Below are positions 37,760 through 45,045 of a stretch of DNA of 64,000 nt, one piece after another. This DNA comes from an uncultured Planctomycetaceae bacterium (GTDB lineage Bacteria > Planctomycetota > Planctomycetia > Planctomycetales > Planctomycetaceae). The position numbers and the translations under genes are program-made. The DNA is taken from positions 1-64,000 of the forward strand of contig CALFSX010000065.1 of NCBI GenBank assembly GCA_937916515.1. The letters run 5' to 3'. How positions within the stretch are numbered: the first letter of the stretch is position 1; each line of letters begins with the position of its first letter. Below the pieces are notes generated by a model. The model saw only the letters and a program-made list of their open reading frames with translations. It was not told the DNA's origin and made no database searches.

Positions 37760-38743
37760 ATGTCTTCGCCCGAAATTCAATTCGATTTCAGACGAGACGA
37801 CGTCATGAAGGCAACTAAGGTTGTCATCGTGGGGTTCGTCCTGTTCGCCATTTTTCTGCTGGCGACGAAATCCATGTACACCGTGCAGCCCAACCAGGAA
37901 GCGGTGGTGCTTCGATTCGGCAGCTACAGCACGACCTGGAGCCCCGGACTTCACTTCTGCATTCCATTCGTGGATGAAGTCTTGTTTGTTGACGTCCAGG
38001 AACGCAACATTCGCATGCCATTTGGAGTGACGGGCGAATCACTTGACCGTCGCATCAACGAAGAAGATGTGTTGATGCTGACGGGCGACCTGAACGCCGC
38101 CGTCGTCGAATGGACCGTTCAATGGCAGGTGTCCGATCCTCAAAAATTTCTGTTTACGTTTCACTCCGACGGGCTTGCTCAAGACGAATTCCTGCAGGGG
38201 ATCATCACCGTCGTTGGTCGCACCGTGATGAACCGCCTGGTGGGCGATTATTCGATTGGTGAAGTACTAACCAGTCGCCGAGAAGAAATCAGCATTAAGG
38301 CCGCCGAAGCAACTCAGCAAAAACTGGATCAGTACGAATGTGGAATCCGCATTACCAACCTGCAACTTCAGCGAGTCACTCCGCCAGATCAGGTCAAAGC
38401 ATCGTACGCAGCGATTAACGAAGCCGACCAGACACGTGACAAGCTCGAAAACGAAGCCAACAAAGAAAAGAACACACGCCTGCCCAAAGCCAAGGCAGAG
38501 CGAGACAAAGCGATTCGCGAAGCAGAAGGCTATGCGGCTCGACGACGTTCTGAAGTGAAGGGCGAAATCGACGCGCTGATGGCTCAATACGAGCAGTTCG
38601 CCAAAGCCCCGGAAGAAACCCGCCAAAGACTTTATCTTGAATCACTTGAAAAGGTGCTAACCAACATCAAAGACAAAACAATTATCGACTCAGACATGCG
38701 TCAGCTACTGCCACTGTTGAATCTGAATGAAGGGAGCCGCTGA
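37760..38743 (+). CDS. hflK: HflK-like SPFH membrane protease regulator
   Basis: Protein of 327 residues with one N-terminal membrane helix (about 19-38), an SPFH/band 7 domain (VQPNQEAVVLRFG through the EVLTSRRE region) and a long charged helix. It ends in the family's ERLYLESLEKVL-like segment. HflK and HflC form a cage around the AAA protease FtsH and modulate its attack on membrane proteins. A GGGAGG ribosome site precedes ATG 37760. The stop and the hflC start share a base (TGATG), so the two are translationally coupled, as is usual for this pair. Confidence 0.92.
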   Translation: MSSPEIQFDFRRDDVMKATKVVIVGFVLFAIFLLATKSMYTVQPNQEAVVLRFGSYSTTWSPGLHFCIPFVDEVLFVDVQERNIRMPFGVTGESLDRRINEEDVLMLTGDLNAAVVEWTVQWQVSDPQKFLFTFHSDGLAQDEFLQGIITVVGRTVMNRLVGDYSIGEVLTSRREEISIKAAEATQQKLDQYECGIRITNLQLQRVTPPDQVKASYAAINEADQTRDKLENEANKEKNTRLPKAKAERDKAIREAEGYAARRRSEVKGEIDALMAQYEQFAKAPEETRQRLYLESLEKVLTNIKDKTIIDSDMRQLLPLLNLNEGSR

Positions 38744-39816
38744 TGTCTGCTGCAAAAAATTCTGTACGCGGCCCGGCCGCCATTGTCGTAGGAATTCTGT
38801 TACTTGTGTTGTGCTACAGTTCCATGTTCACAATCAACGAACGTGAACTGGGAGTCGTGCTGGAATTCGGCAAGCACGTTCGCAGCATCGAAAAGCCGGG
38901 CTTGTACTTCAAAATTCCGTTAATGCAGGAAGTCCGTCGCCTGCCGAAAACACAACAATTCTGGACCAGTGGTTCCGGCGATATTTTGGAAGCGTTGCCA
39001 ACAAAAGACGGCAAGAAAATCGAAATTTCAGTGTGGGCGATCTGGAGAATCACAAACCCTAAACAGTTTGTCAAAGAAATGCGGACCGTTCAAAACGCTG
39101 AACAGCAGGTGCTGCAGCGCGTTCGAGCTGGCGTGCGGGACGTCGTGACCGCGTATGACCTTTCTGAAGTCGTACGCAGCACCGATCGCAAACTGACAAA
39201 CTCATTCGGCCTGGCAGAAATTCCAATGCTGACGTCCGACGATTCCATGGATGACCTGACCAACATCGAACACGCCAAAATCGAAATGGGGCGTGAAAAA
39301 ATCATGGCTGAAATTCGCAAACGAATTGAAGCCCAGCTTACCGTTGCTGCGGAAGGCGGCGGAGCACCCACCATCGATCGAGGCATTGAACTTATCGATG
39401 TGGGAGTCAGCAACATTGGCTTTACTGAATCCGTTCGCAAAGCGGCCTTCGCCAGACTGGAAGCCTTCATGGACGCCATCGCCGCTCGTTACGAAAACGA
39501 AGGCGAACAGCGAAAGCAGGAAATCATTAACGAAGTCGACGCCGAAGCGGAAAAAATTCTTGGGGAAGGCGAAGAGCAAAGCAAACGTCTTCGCGGTGAA
39601 GTGGAAGCTGAAGTCATCGAATCATTTGCCAAAGCCATTCGCGCAACGGGAGACTTCTATAACTTCCAGAGAACTCTGCAGGTTTACGAAAATTCTCTGG
39701 GGGACGATACGCGTTTGATTTTGACAACCGACAGCGACCTGCTGCGAATGCTTAAGGAGTTGGGAGAGGCCGGAAACAAGGCGCCTGCAACCGCTGCCCC
39801 GAAACCCGCCGAATAG
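38743..39816 (+). CDS. hflC: HflC-like SPFH membrane protease regulator
   Basis: Protein of 357 residues and the partner of HflK. It has an N-terminal helix (about 11-29), then TINERELGVVLEFGKHVRSIEKPGLYFKIP (typical opening of the HflC band 7 domain) and the LTNSFGLAEIPML segment. A long Glu/Lys-rich coiled helix includes YENEGEQRKQEIINEVDAEAEKILGEGEEQSKR. The Ala/Pro-rich tail may be exposed. It is expected in the inner membrane with HflK, complexed with FtsH, which is not encoded in this window. Confidence 0.92.
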   Translation: MSAAKNSVRGPAAIVVGILLLVLCYSSMFTINERELGVVLEFGKHVRSIEKPGLYFKIPLMQEVRRLPKTQQFWTSGSGDILEALPTKDGKKIEISVWAIWRITNPKQFVKEMRTVQNAEQQVLQRVRAGVRDVVTAYDLSEVVRSTDRKLTNSFGLAEIPMLTSDDSMDDLTNIEHAKIEMGREKIMAEIRKRIEAQLTVAAEGGGAPTIDRGIELIDVGVSNIGFTESVRKAAFARLEAFMDAIAARYENEGEQRKQEIINEVDAEAEKILGEGEEQSKRLRGEVEAEVIESFAKAIRATGDFYNFQRTLQVYENSLGDDTRLILTTDSDLLRMLKELGEAGNKAPATAAPKPAE

Positions 39817-39896
39817 ACTCAGTACTTTCCGATAGTGCAAGTACAGAGCGAAACGTGATCGACGACTGTGACAGTCAACGAGCTCTAAGAACCATG

Positions 39897-39929
39897 AAAA
39901 GCCGGACCGCTGCCAGCAGTCCGGCTTTT
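39897..39929 (+). terminator. Intrinsic terminator of the hflKC operon
   Basis: AAAAGCCGGAC (39897-39907) and GTCCGGCTTTT (39919-39929) form a perfect 11-bp stem with an 11-nt loop ending in four T residues. It lies 80 nt after the hflC stop. Because the stem itself is flanked by A and T runs it could work in both directions. Confidence 0.85.
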
Positions 39930-40188
39930 CTAATTCCACATTACTCTCGCAACAGACCAGGCGGAACTAACCGTTCAAGCGTTGGAAATTGACTTGTAGA
40001 ACACTGAACAAAGTCTGCATCCGCCGCCACAGACGTTTTTCAAGCGTTCATTGGTTCTTCAAGCTGCTGTAAACCGACACGACATGTCACTTTTTGCGAA
40101 AGCTTTCTGTGTTTTGTCGACATTCGCCACCGAATGGATCGATCATTCGTACAGAGTCAAAGCTGTTTTGAATTCCGAGTATTATTCA
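39930..40188. other. Gap between the hflKC terminator and the VanZ-like gene
   Basis: No gene, apart from an upstream extension of the VanZ-like frame back to 40051 that does not resemble coding sequence of that family. It presumably carries the promoter of that gene. Confidence 0.4.
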
Positions 40189-41202
40189 ATGTCATCAACC
40201 AGACCGCCCGAGACATCACTTGCAGACGGAGGCATTTCCGACCTGCTTCGAAAACGCACGCTGCTGGCATTGGCGTTGGTTGCTACGGTGGGCGGCACTC
40301 TGGTTTTTCCATTTCCGATGGAAGGCCGAATTTGGGGTGACCTGTTCGACCTGGCTCACGCCCCAGTTTTCTGCCTGTCGCTGATTTGCCTGGTTGGATT
40401 CTTAGATCCCTCAGCCATTGGTGCCCCGAAACGATTCGCCACAATTCTGCCCATGACCTTTCGGCGAGTACTTGTGGTAGCTGCCTTCATGACAACTCTG
40501 GGACTTGTAGGCGAATACCTGCAGAAGTTTGCAAATCGAAGTCCAAGCTGGTTAGACGTCGCCGCCAACTCAGCCGGCTTACTTGCCGGTTGCACGTGGG
40601 TCTGGGCCGTCGCCTCACGAGGTATCCGACGAAAACTTCTGGTTGGCGCCGCCGTCGCAATTCTGTTACTGGTGAATGCAAACCCAGCCCTTGAAGTCTG
40701 GGACAGCATTCAGCAAATAAGAAGCTTTCCGGTTCTGGCTTCGTTTGAACGTTCTCGAGAAACCGGCAGCTGGGCAACTCACGAAGCCAGCTTCGCACTC
40801 TCCGACAAATGGGCGACAGACGGAAAACAGTCGCTTGCCGTGGCAATGCACGCCGGCCAGTTTCCGGGCGTCGCGATGTTGTGGATGAATTCCGACTGGA
40901 CCGAATTCCGTTCACTAAAATTCGACATCAAAAACACGAACAACACACGCCTGACGTTAATCGTCAAAGTTCAGGATAAGCAGCACACTCAAACGGGATT
41001 CGAATACGACGACAGGTTTCACCAGAAAGTTGAAGTCGCCGCAGACTCCGTCGCAACGGTTAATGTTGATCTGAATTCCGTCAAAAATGCGCCGGCCAAT
41101 CGAACGATGGACATGACACACATCAACATGATCGACATCTTCGCAGTCGACATCAAAGAACCAACCACCTTCCATCTGGACTACGTCCGACTGGAGAAGT
41201 AA
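40189..41202 (+). CDS. VanZ-like membrane protein with C-terminal beta-sandwich domain
   Basis: Protein of 337 residues. Residues 20-165 hold about four membrane helices with the VanZ-like pattern: an Asp-Leu-Ala-His turn and then GEYLQKFANRSPSWLDVAANSAGLLAG. From about residue 190 a soluble domain (SFERSRETGSWATHEASFALSD...FRSLKFDIKN...FHLDYVRL) resembles carbohydrate-binding or CIA30-like beta-sandwich modules. The soluble part is presumably outside the membrane. VanZ-like proteins are poorly understood; some affect glycopeptide sensitivity. ATG 40189 is preferred over 40051 because the membrane domain follows closely. The two-domain arrangement is the notable point. Confidence 0.75.
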   Translation: MSSTRPPETSLADGGISDLLRKRTLLALALVATVGGTLVFPFPMEGRIWGDLFDLAHAPVFCLSLICLVGFLDPSAIGAPKRFATILPMTFRRVLVVAAFMTTLGLVGEYLQKFANRSPSWLDVAANSAGLLAGCTWVWAVASRGIRRKLLVGAAVAILLLVNANPALEVWDSIQQIRSFPVLASFERSRETGSWATHEASFALSDKWATDGKQSLAVAMHAGQFPGVAMLWMNSDWTEFRSLKFDIKNTNNTRLTLIVKVQDKQHTQTGFEYDDRFHQKVEVAADSVATVNVDLNSVKNAPANRTMDMTHINMIDIFAVDIKEPTTFHLDYVRLEK

Positions 41203-41479
41203 GGCGTGGTCCATTGATCTGAAACAGTCGCCACTGCCGTACTGACAGAAGCCGGCAAGCTGCAACGCGGATGAAGATCTGGCAACGCTCCTGCACACCG
41301 ACCGGCCTGACGATTCAGCCGCCAACCTAATGATTACCGGGTTCAAACGGTATGGTGAATACTGGCAAAAATGCCAAACAACAATACTTTCGTGAATGCC
41401 CGCAGCATCGGTTGCATGCAGGCATTTGCCAAATTAGTGTTCAATCTTCGCTTAAATCAACCTTGCCCGGAACCCTGCC

Positions 41480-42784
41480 ATGAATCGTCTTTGCCTTCTG
41501 TTGACAACCTTCGCGTGCATTCTGGGTGGAGTAAGCAAAGCCGCCGATTCAGACTTCTCGTTAACGGAAGCCGGCAGTCAGAAGTGGTTTAAAGGAAACA
41601 TGCACACGCATTCGCTTTGGAGCGACGGTGATGACTACCCCGAAATGATCGGGTCATGGTATCAGGAACGCGGCTACAGCTTTTTGGTGTTTACAGACCA
41701 CAACGTGCTGCTCAGAAATGAAAGATGGTTGGACATTGAAAAAAACAAAGGCGGAGTCAAAGCATTCGAAAAACTTAAAAGCAAATTCCCCGCCGATTGG
41801 ATCCAGACGCGAACGCATAAGAAACGCGAACAAGTCCGGCTGAAGACATTCAGTGAAGTCTTTGAGCGACTTGCCCGTCCACAGGAATTCCTGCTGATTC
41901 AGGGCGAAGAAATCACCGACAGATTTCAGAACCTGCCGATCCACATGTGCGCCACCAATGTCACCGAACTGTTGGTGCCGATGCACGGCGGAAGCGTCAT
42001 CGAAGTTATCCAACAAAACATTAACGCCGCTATTTCACACAGAGAACGAACGGGCGAGAAGACACTGGTTCACTTGAATCACCCAAACTTTGGCTACGCC
42101 GTCACGGCTGAGCAACTCATGCAGATTGTCGGAGAGAATTTCTTTGAAATCTACAATGGCCATCCCTCTGTCAACAACTCTGGTGACGAAACACACGCAT
42201 CTACAGAACGCATGTGGGATATCATCAATACGTTTCGGCTCGCCAAACTGGATCTGCCAATAATGTATGGACTTGCGACAGACGACGGTCACGATTACCA
42301 CCGAACTGACAAAGGGAAGGGCAGTCAGCCAGGCCGAGGCTGGGTGATGGTTTTGGCAGATACCCTGACGCCCGACGCTCTGGTTACCTCATTGGAAGCT
42401 GGTAAGTTTTATTCATCCAGCGGTGTTCAACTTCAGAACATTACTTACACAGACGGATCGCTAAACGTAGTCGTCGCCGCCGAAGACGACATCGATTATC
42501 GTATCGAGTTCATTGGCACACGCCGGAACTTCGATGCAACCGCCAAACCTGCAGTCGATGACGAAGCCACGGCGGATGGCCTCACCAGAGTTTATAGCTC
42601 CGACATTGGAACAATCTTGAAGTCCGTCGAAGGCGCTGCAGCGGAATACAAATTCGACGGCAGCGAACTTTACGTTCGAGCCGTCATTACATCCTCACGC
42701 AAGCACCCCAATCCATCAGAATCCGGCGAATTCGAACGTGCCTGGGTACAACCAGTCACCGTTGGGCGAATAAGTCGTGAGTGA
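41480..42784 (+). CDS. Secreted PHP-type metal-dependent phosphoesterase
   Basis: Protein of 434 residues with a signal peptide (about 1-21). PHP-domain metal ligands are visible: H42-T-H44, D49-G-D, TDHN (72-75), GEE in LIQGEEITD, HLNHPN, and DDGHDYH near residue 270. This is the order expected for a trinuclear-metal hydrolase. After the catalytic domain a beta-rich tail (from about 315) is probably an accessory domain. Substrate unknown; secreted PHP-like proteins of this kind are frequent in planctomycetes. An 8-nt overlap with the next gene suggests co-expression. Confidence 0.85.
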   Translation: MNRLCLLLTTFACILGGVSKAADSDFSLTEAGSQKWFKGNMHTHSLWSDGDDYPEMIGSWYQERGYSFLVFTDHNVLLRNERWLDIEKNKGGVKAFEKLKSKFPADWIQTRTHKKREQVRLKTFSEVFERLARPQEFLLIQGEEITDRFQNLPIHMCATNVTELLVPMHGGSVIEVIQQNINAAISHRERTGEKTLVHLNHPNFGYAVTAEQLMQIVGENFFEIYNGHPSVNNSGDETHASTERMWDIINTFRLAKLDLPIMYGLATDDGHDYHRTDKGKGSQPGRGWVMVLADTLTPDALVTSLEAGKFYSSSGVQLQNITYTDGSLNVVVAAEDDIDYRIEFIGTRRNFDATAKPAVDDEATADGLTRVYSSDIGTILKSVEGAAAEYKFDGSELYVRAVITSSRKHPNPSESGEFERAWVQPVTVGRISRE

Positions 42785-43406
42785 ATTGAATTGTTTCTGG
42801 CAGTGTTTTGCCGCAAAGGCCAACGAATATCTGGTGATGCCTACCGTTGAGATTATTGACTCCGTCCACAAGGCTTGGGGCGAATTCGATCCGCTGATCA
42901 CGGCTGAAATATCGAACAGAATGACAAATGGAGATCGGGAATTAATCCTGACGTCTCATGGAAACGCTGAAACATTTGCTGCTGTAACGACATTGGCAAA
43001 TGCCGCTCCGAGGCTCGGCCATTGGATCGTTTCGGCCTTGAAACCACCTCGTGGGTTTTGGTTTCGTTCGTTTGGGCATGAAAAGCTGAACATTGCCAAT
43101 TGGCAATTCGTTTTGCTGAAGGCAGCTGATTTCCCGGGGGAATACGGGCTAAGCATTGAGGTGCCTGAAGCTGATGGCAACGAACTGTACGATCAACTTC
43201 TGCGAAATATTGTCGAAGAAGGAATTGGGGAGGTGGTGCTTTCACAATGCAGGCACATGGAGTGGAGTACAAATGTATCCGGCGATGCTGAGCCGATCAG
43301 CCGCCTGTACGAATTCGCTTCCAGTTGGGTTCTGGTAAAAGGTCCGTCGTGTCTACGTCAGTATCTTTTTGACACGGAAGCCCGGTCTCAGGCCCAGAAC
43401 ACATAA
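42777..43406 (+). CDS. Hypothetical soluble protein
   Basis: Protein of 209 residues starting at GTG 42777, overlapping the PHP gene by 8 nt. It begins with a helical segment (WQCFAAKANEYLVMP...DSVHKAWGEFDP). A core follows with RELILTSHGNAETFAAVTTLANAAPRLGHWIVSALKPP, a pattern of a small alpha/beta protein I have no reliable name for. There is no signal peptide or membrane helix. The translational overlap with the PHP gene suggests shared expression, but the cytoplasmic versus secreted location of the two products argues against a complex. Function unknown. Confidence 0.7.
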   Translation: MSELNCFWQCFAAKANEYLVMPTVEIIDSVHKAWGEFDPLITAEISNRMTNGDRELILTSHGNAETFAAVTTLANAAPRLGHWIVSALKPPRGFWFRSFGHEKLNIANWQFVLLKAADFPGEYGLSIEVPEADGNELYDQLLRNIVEEGIGEVVLSQCRHMEWSTNVSGDAEPISRLYEFASSWVLVKGPSCLRQYLFDTEARSQAQNT

Positions 43407-43473
43407 CGTTGCCGCAACTTCACGTCATTTCCTATTCAACGTGGCCTGAGGCATCAAACAGTTTCACGCCGGT

Positions 43474-43764
43474 TCAATCATTAACATGATAGACCCACAG
43501 TTCTGCGTTTTCGTTACGGACCAGAATTCGTGATTCACCAATCCAGCGCGGATAACTGAACGCACCAGTTGCGACCAACTTAGACTTTCCGGTACCTGAG
43601 TCAAACACCACTAAATTAGCTTTCCTTCGGCGCTCACCTTCGACCGTGTCGACATAGCAAATCCCTGTGTTGTTCCAATCAAAGTCGACGAAGTAGTGAT
43701 CGGATTGAAATCGTCGCGATTTCTTTCCAGACTTGACGTCAATAGTGCAGAACCACTCATCACT
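43474..43764 (-). pseudogene. Decayed C-terminal remnant of a beta-propeller (PD40/TolB-like) protein
   Basis: On the minus strand a frame with no ATG runs 96 codons from just after a TAA (43765-43767) to a TGA (43474-43476). It has clear protein character: SDEWFCTIDVKSGKKSRR, DFDWNNTGICYVD, VVFDSGTGKSKLVATG and YPRWIGESRILVRNENAELW. The D-x-x-x-G and W-x-x-x-G spacing recalls WD40-like/TolB blades. Upstream the same frame is broken by stops (43765 and further), so the N-terminal portion has decayed or been deleted. No start codon or ribosome site remains. Confidence 0.6.
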
Positions 43765-43923
43765 TTAACCACGACACAGATCGATTGCCTCAGTCTTCCG
43801 ACTTCAACTCGCTATGTCGTCTCACGTTCAGGCGAATACACAACCTCACAAATGTTCGCCAGGCTGAGTCATGTAAAATCCCACAAAGACATAGACTGCC
43901 ATACAATCGTCCAGCGACGTGCT

Positions 43924-44280
43924 TCACTTCGGTATTGATTCATGAAACACATGCAACTCAGGTCGGCTGGATTGCAGCTCAGCCACGCCGACTGGTGTAA
44001 TATTAGTTTTACTAATATCCGGGCGTTCAAGCTTCGGAAGTGACAGCAGGAACGGGGCGGATGCATCGGTGATCTGAGTTTCGCTCAAATCCAGCCCGAC
44101 ACAACGGTCCAAAGCCCATACTGAGGAAAGTCGCTCGTCGGTGATGGGGCCGTTTGTCATCAGCTTCACCTTACGGAATCTGGCGGCCACACTGTCTGGC
44201 CCTCCGCAGCCCGCTTCAATTTCGTCCCAGATCGAACGCAGTTTGGCCAGGTCAACTGGTTCGCTCTTCTTCTGTTCCAA
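43924..44280 (-). pseudogene. C-terminal half of an LRR protein, separated by an in-frame stop
   Basis: This frame is in phase with the gene at 44284-44577 and is separated from it only by TAA and one CAG codon. It encodes about 118 residues after a TTG: a helical lead (VDLAKLRSIWDEIEAGCGGPDSV) and leucine-rich repeats of the planctomycete type (LDLSETQITDASAPFLLSLPKLE, then ISKTNITPVGVAELQ). It could be translated by reinitiation at the TTG directly after the stop. More likely the original gene was a membrane-anchored LRR protein of about 217 residues, now broken. Confidence 0.6.
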
Positions 44281-44283
44281 CTG

Positions 44284-44577
44284 TTAATTCAGTTTCTGCA
44301 GCCCAATAAATTCCTCCGGATGTGGCGAAAAGAAATCCTGCACGACAAGGTTCGACGTCCAGGCAACGGCATCCTTCCACTGACTTGCTGGAACATCAGC
44401 GGGGCCATGTGACTGTAACGCGTCTATCGTGCTGCGCAGTTGAACGACCTCATTACGATACTGTGTTGTGGTGTAGACCTTCCACAAAAACCAGCTAAAC
44501 AGAATGCACGAGACCGCGCAAACAAAAACAATCACGTACCGTTTCCAACGAACGGGGCGAGCTACTTCATCGCTCAT
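44284..44577 (-). CDS. N-terminal half of a membrane-anchored LRR protein
   Basis: Protein of 97 residues with a short cytoplasmic lead, one membrane helix (about 14-34) and a helical stretch (YRNEVVQLRSTIDALQ). It stops at TAA 44284-44286, just before sequence that continues naturally into the LRR portion (LQKLN, stop, QLEQKKSEPVDLAK). The start has an excellent ribosome site, AGGAGAAG, 6-7 nt upstream, so expression signals are intact. The stop could come from a single-base change of a CAA or GAA codon. Without the LRR half the product is unlikely to function. Confidence 0.6.
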   Translation of the reverse strand: MSDEVARPVRWKRYVIVFVCAVSCILFSWFLWKVYTTTQYRNEVVQLRSTIDALQSHGPADVPASQWKDAVAWTSNLVVQDFFSPHPEEFIGLQKLN

Positions 44578-45045
44578 AAGACTTCTCCTGATGCTGAACG
44601 TGCAGGAAACAGTGACTCACGATTTCCTTGTGAGGCGATCCACTCGAACATCTGACGCATACTGCTGGCAAGTCTCCCCTGAAGCTGCGGCATTCGCTTT
44701 CCTGCGCAAGAATAATGCCTTATGGATTTTGGGGCAGCGAACATCACTCGCTTTTCGCCACGACAGCGCGGATACTGCAAAACAGCAGCAGCGACGAATG
44801 AATGAATGAATGAATGAATGAATGAATGGGCTCACGACATTCAATCACGAAAACACTGGGGCCGAGCTTTCCAGGGTGCGCAGCTCCGTCATTGGCGTAA
44901 GACAGAAGTGCGTCGAACGCACGACTGCGGAGAACAAGTTCGTCAGCAGCGAGCTCTAAGTTCGAGCCGTCATCACTTCTGCGTTGGCCCATGATTGGCG
45001 CCGATCCGTTCGCGCGGCTCGACGTTGGTGAAATGACAAGAACGA
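44578..45045. other. Non-coding stretch with a microsatellite
   Basis: Several short frames are open on the minus strand here (one from 45067 to 44744). They are driven partly by the GAAT repeat, which encodes Ile-His-Ser-Phe runs, and show no ribosome site or family. I treat the region as intergenic between the LRR gene and the LEPRALLS surface protein gene, both on the minus strand. Confidence 0.5.
44796..44828. repeat. (GAAT)8 tetranucleotide microsatellite
   Basis: Eight perfect copies of GAAT plus a final G. Tetranucleotide arrays change length by slipped-strand mispairing and shift frame when inside genes. This one is about 220 nt upstream of the LRR gene start on the minus strand and downstream of the LEPRALLS gene, so it would more likely affect spacing or transcript ends than a reading frame. 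Confidence 0.95.

Noticed and set aside
39897-39929. Possible attachment site or mobile element end near hflC
   Set aside because: The sequence is a simple terminator stem with A/T flanks and there is no integrase or duplicated target nearby.
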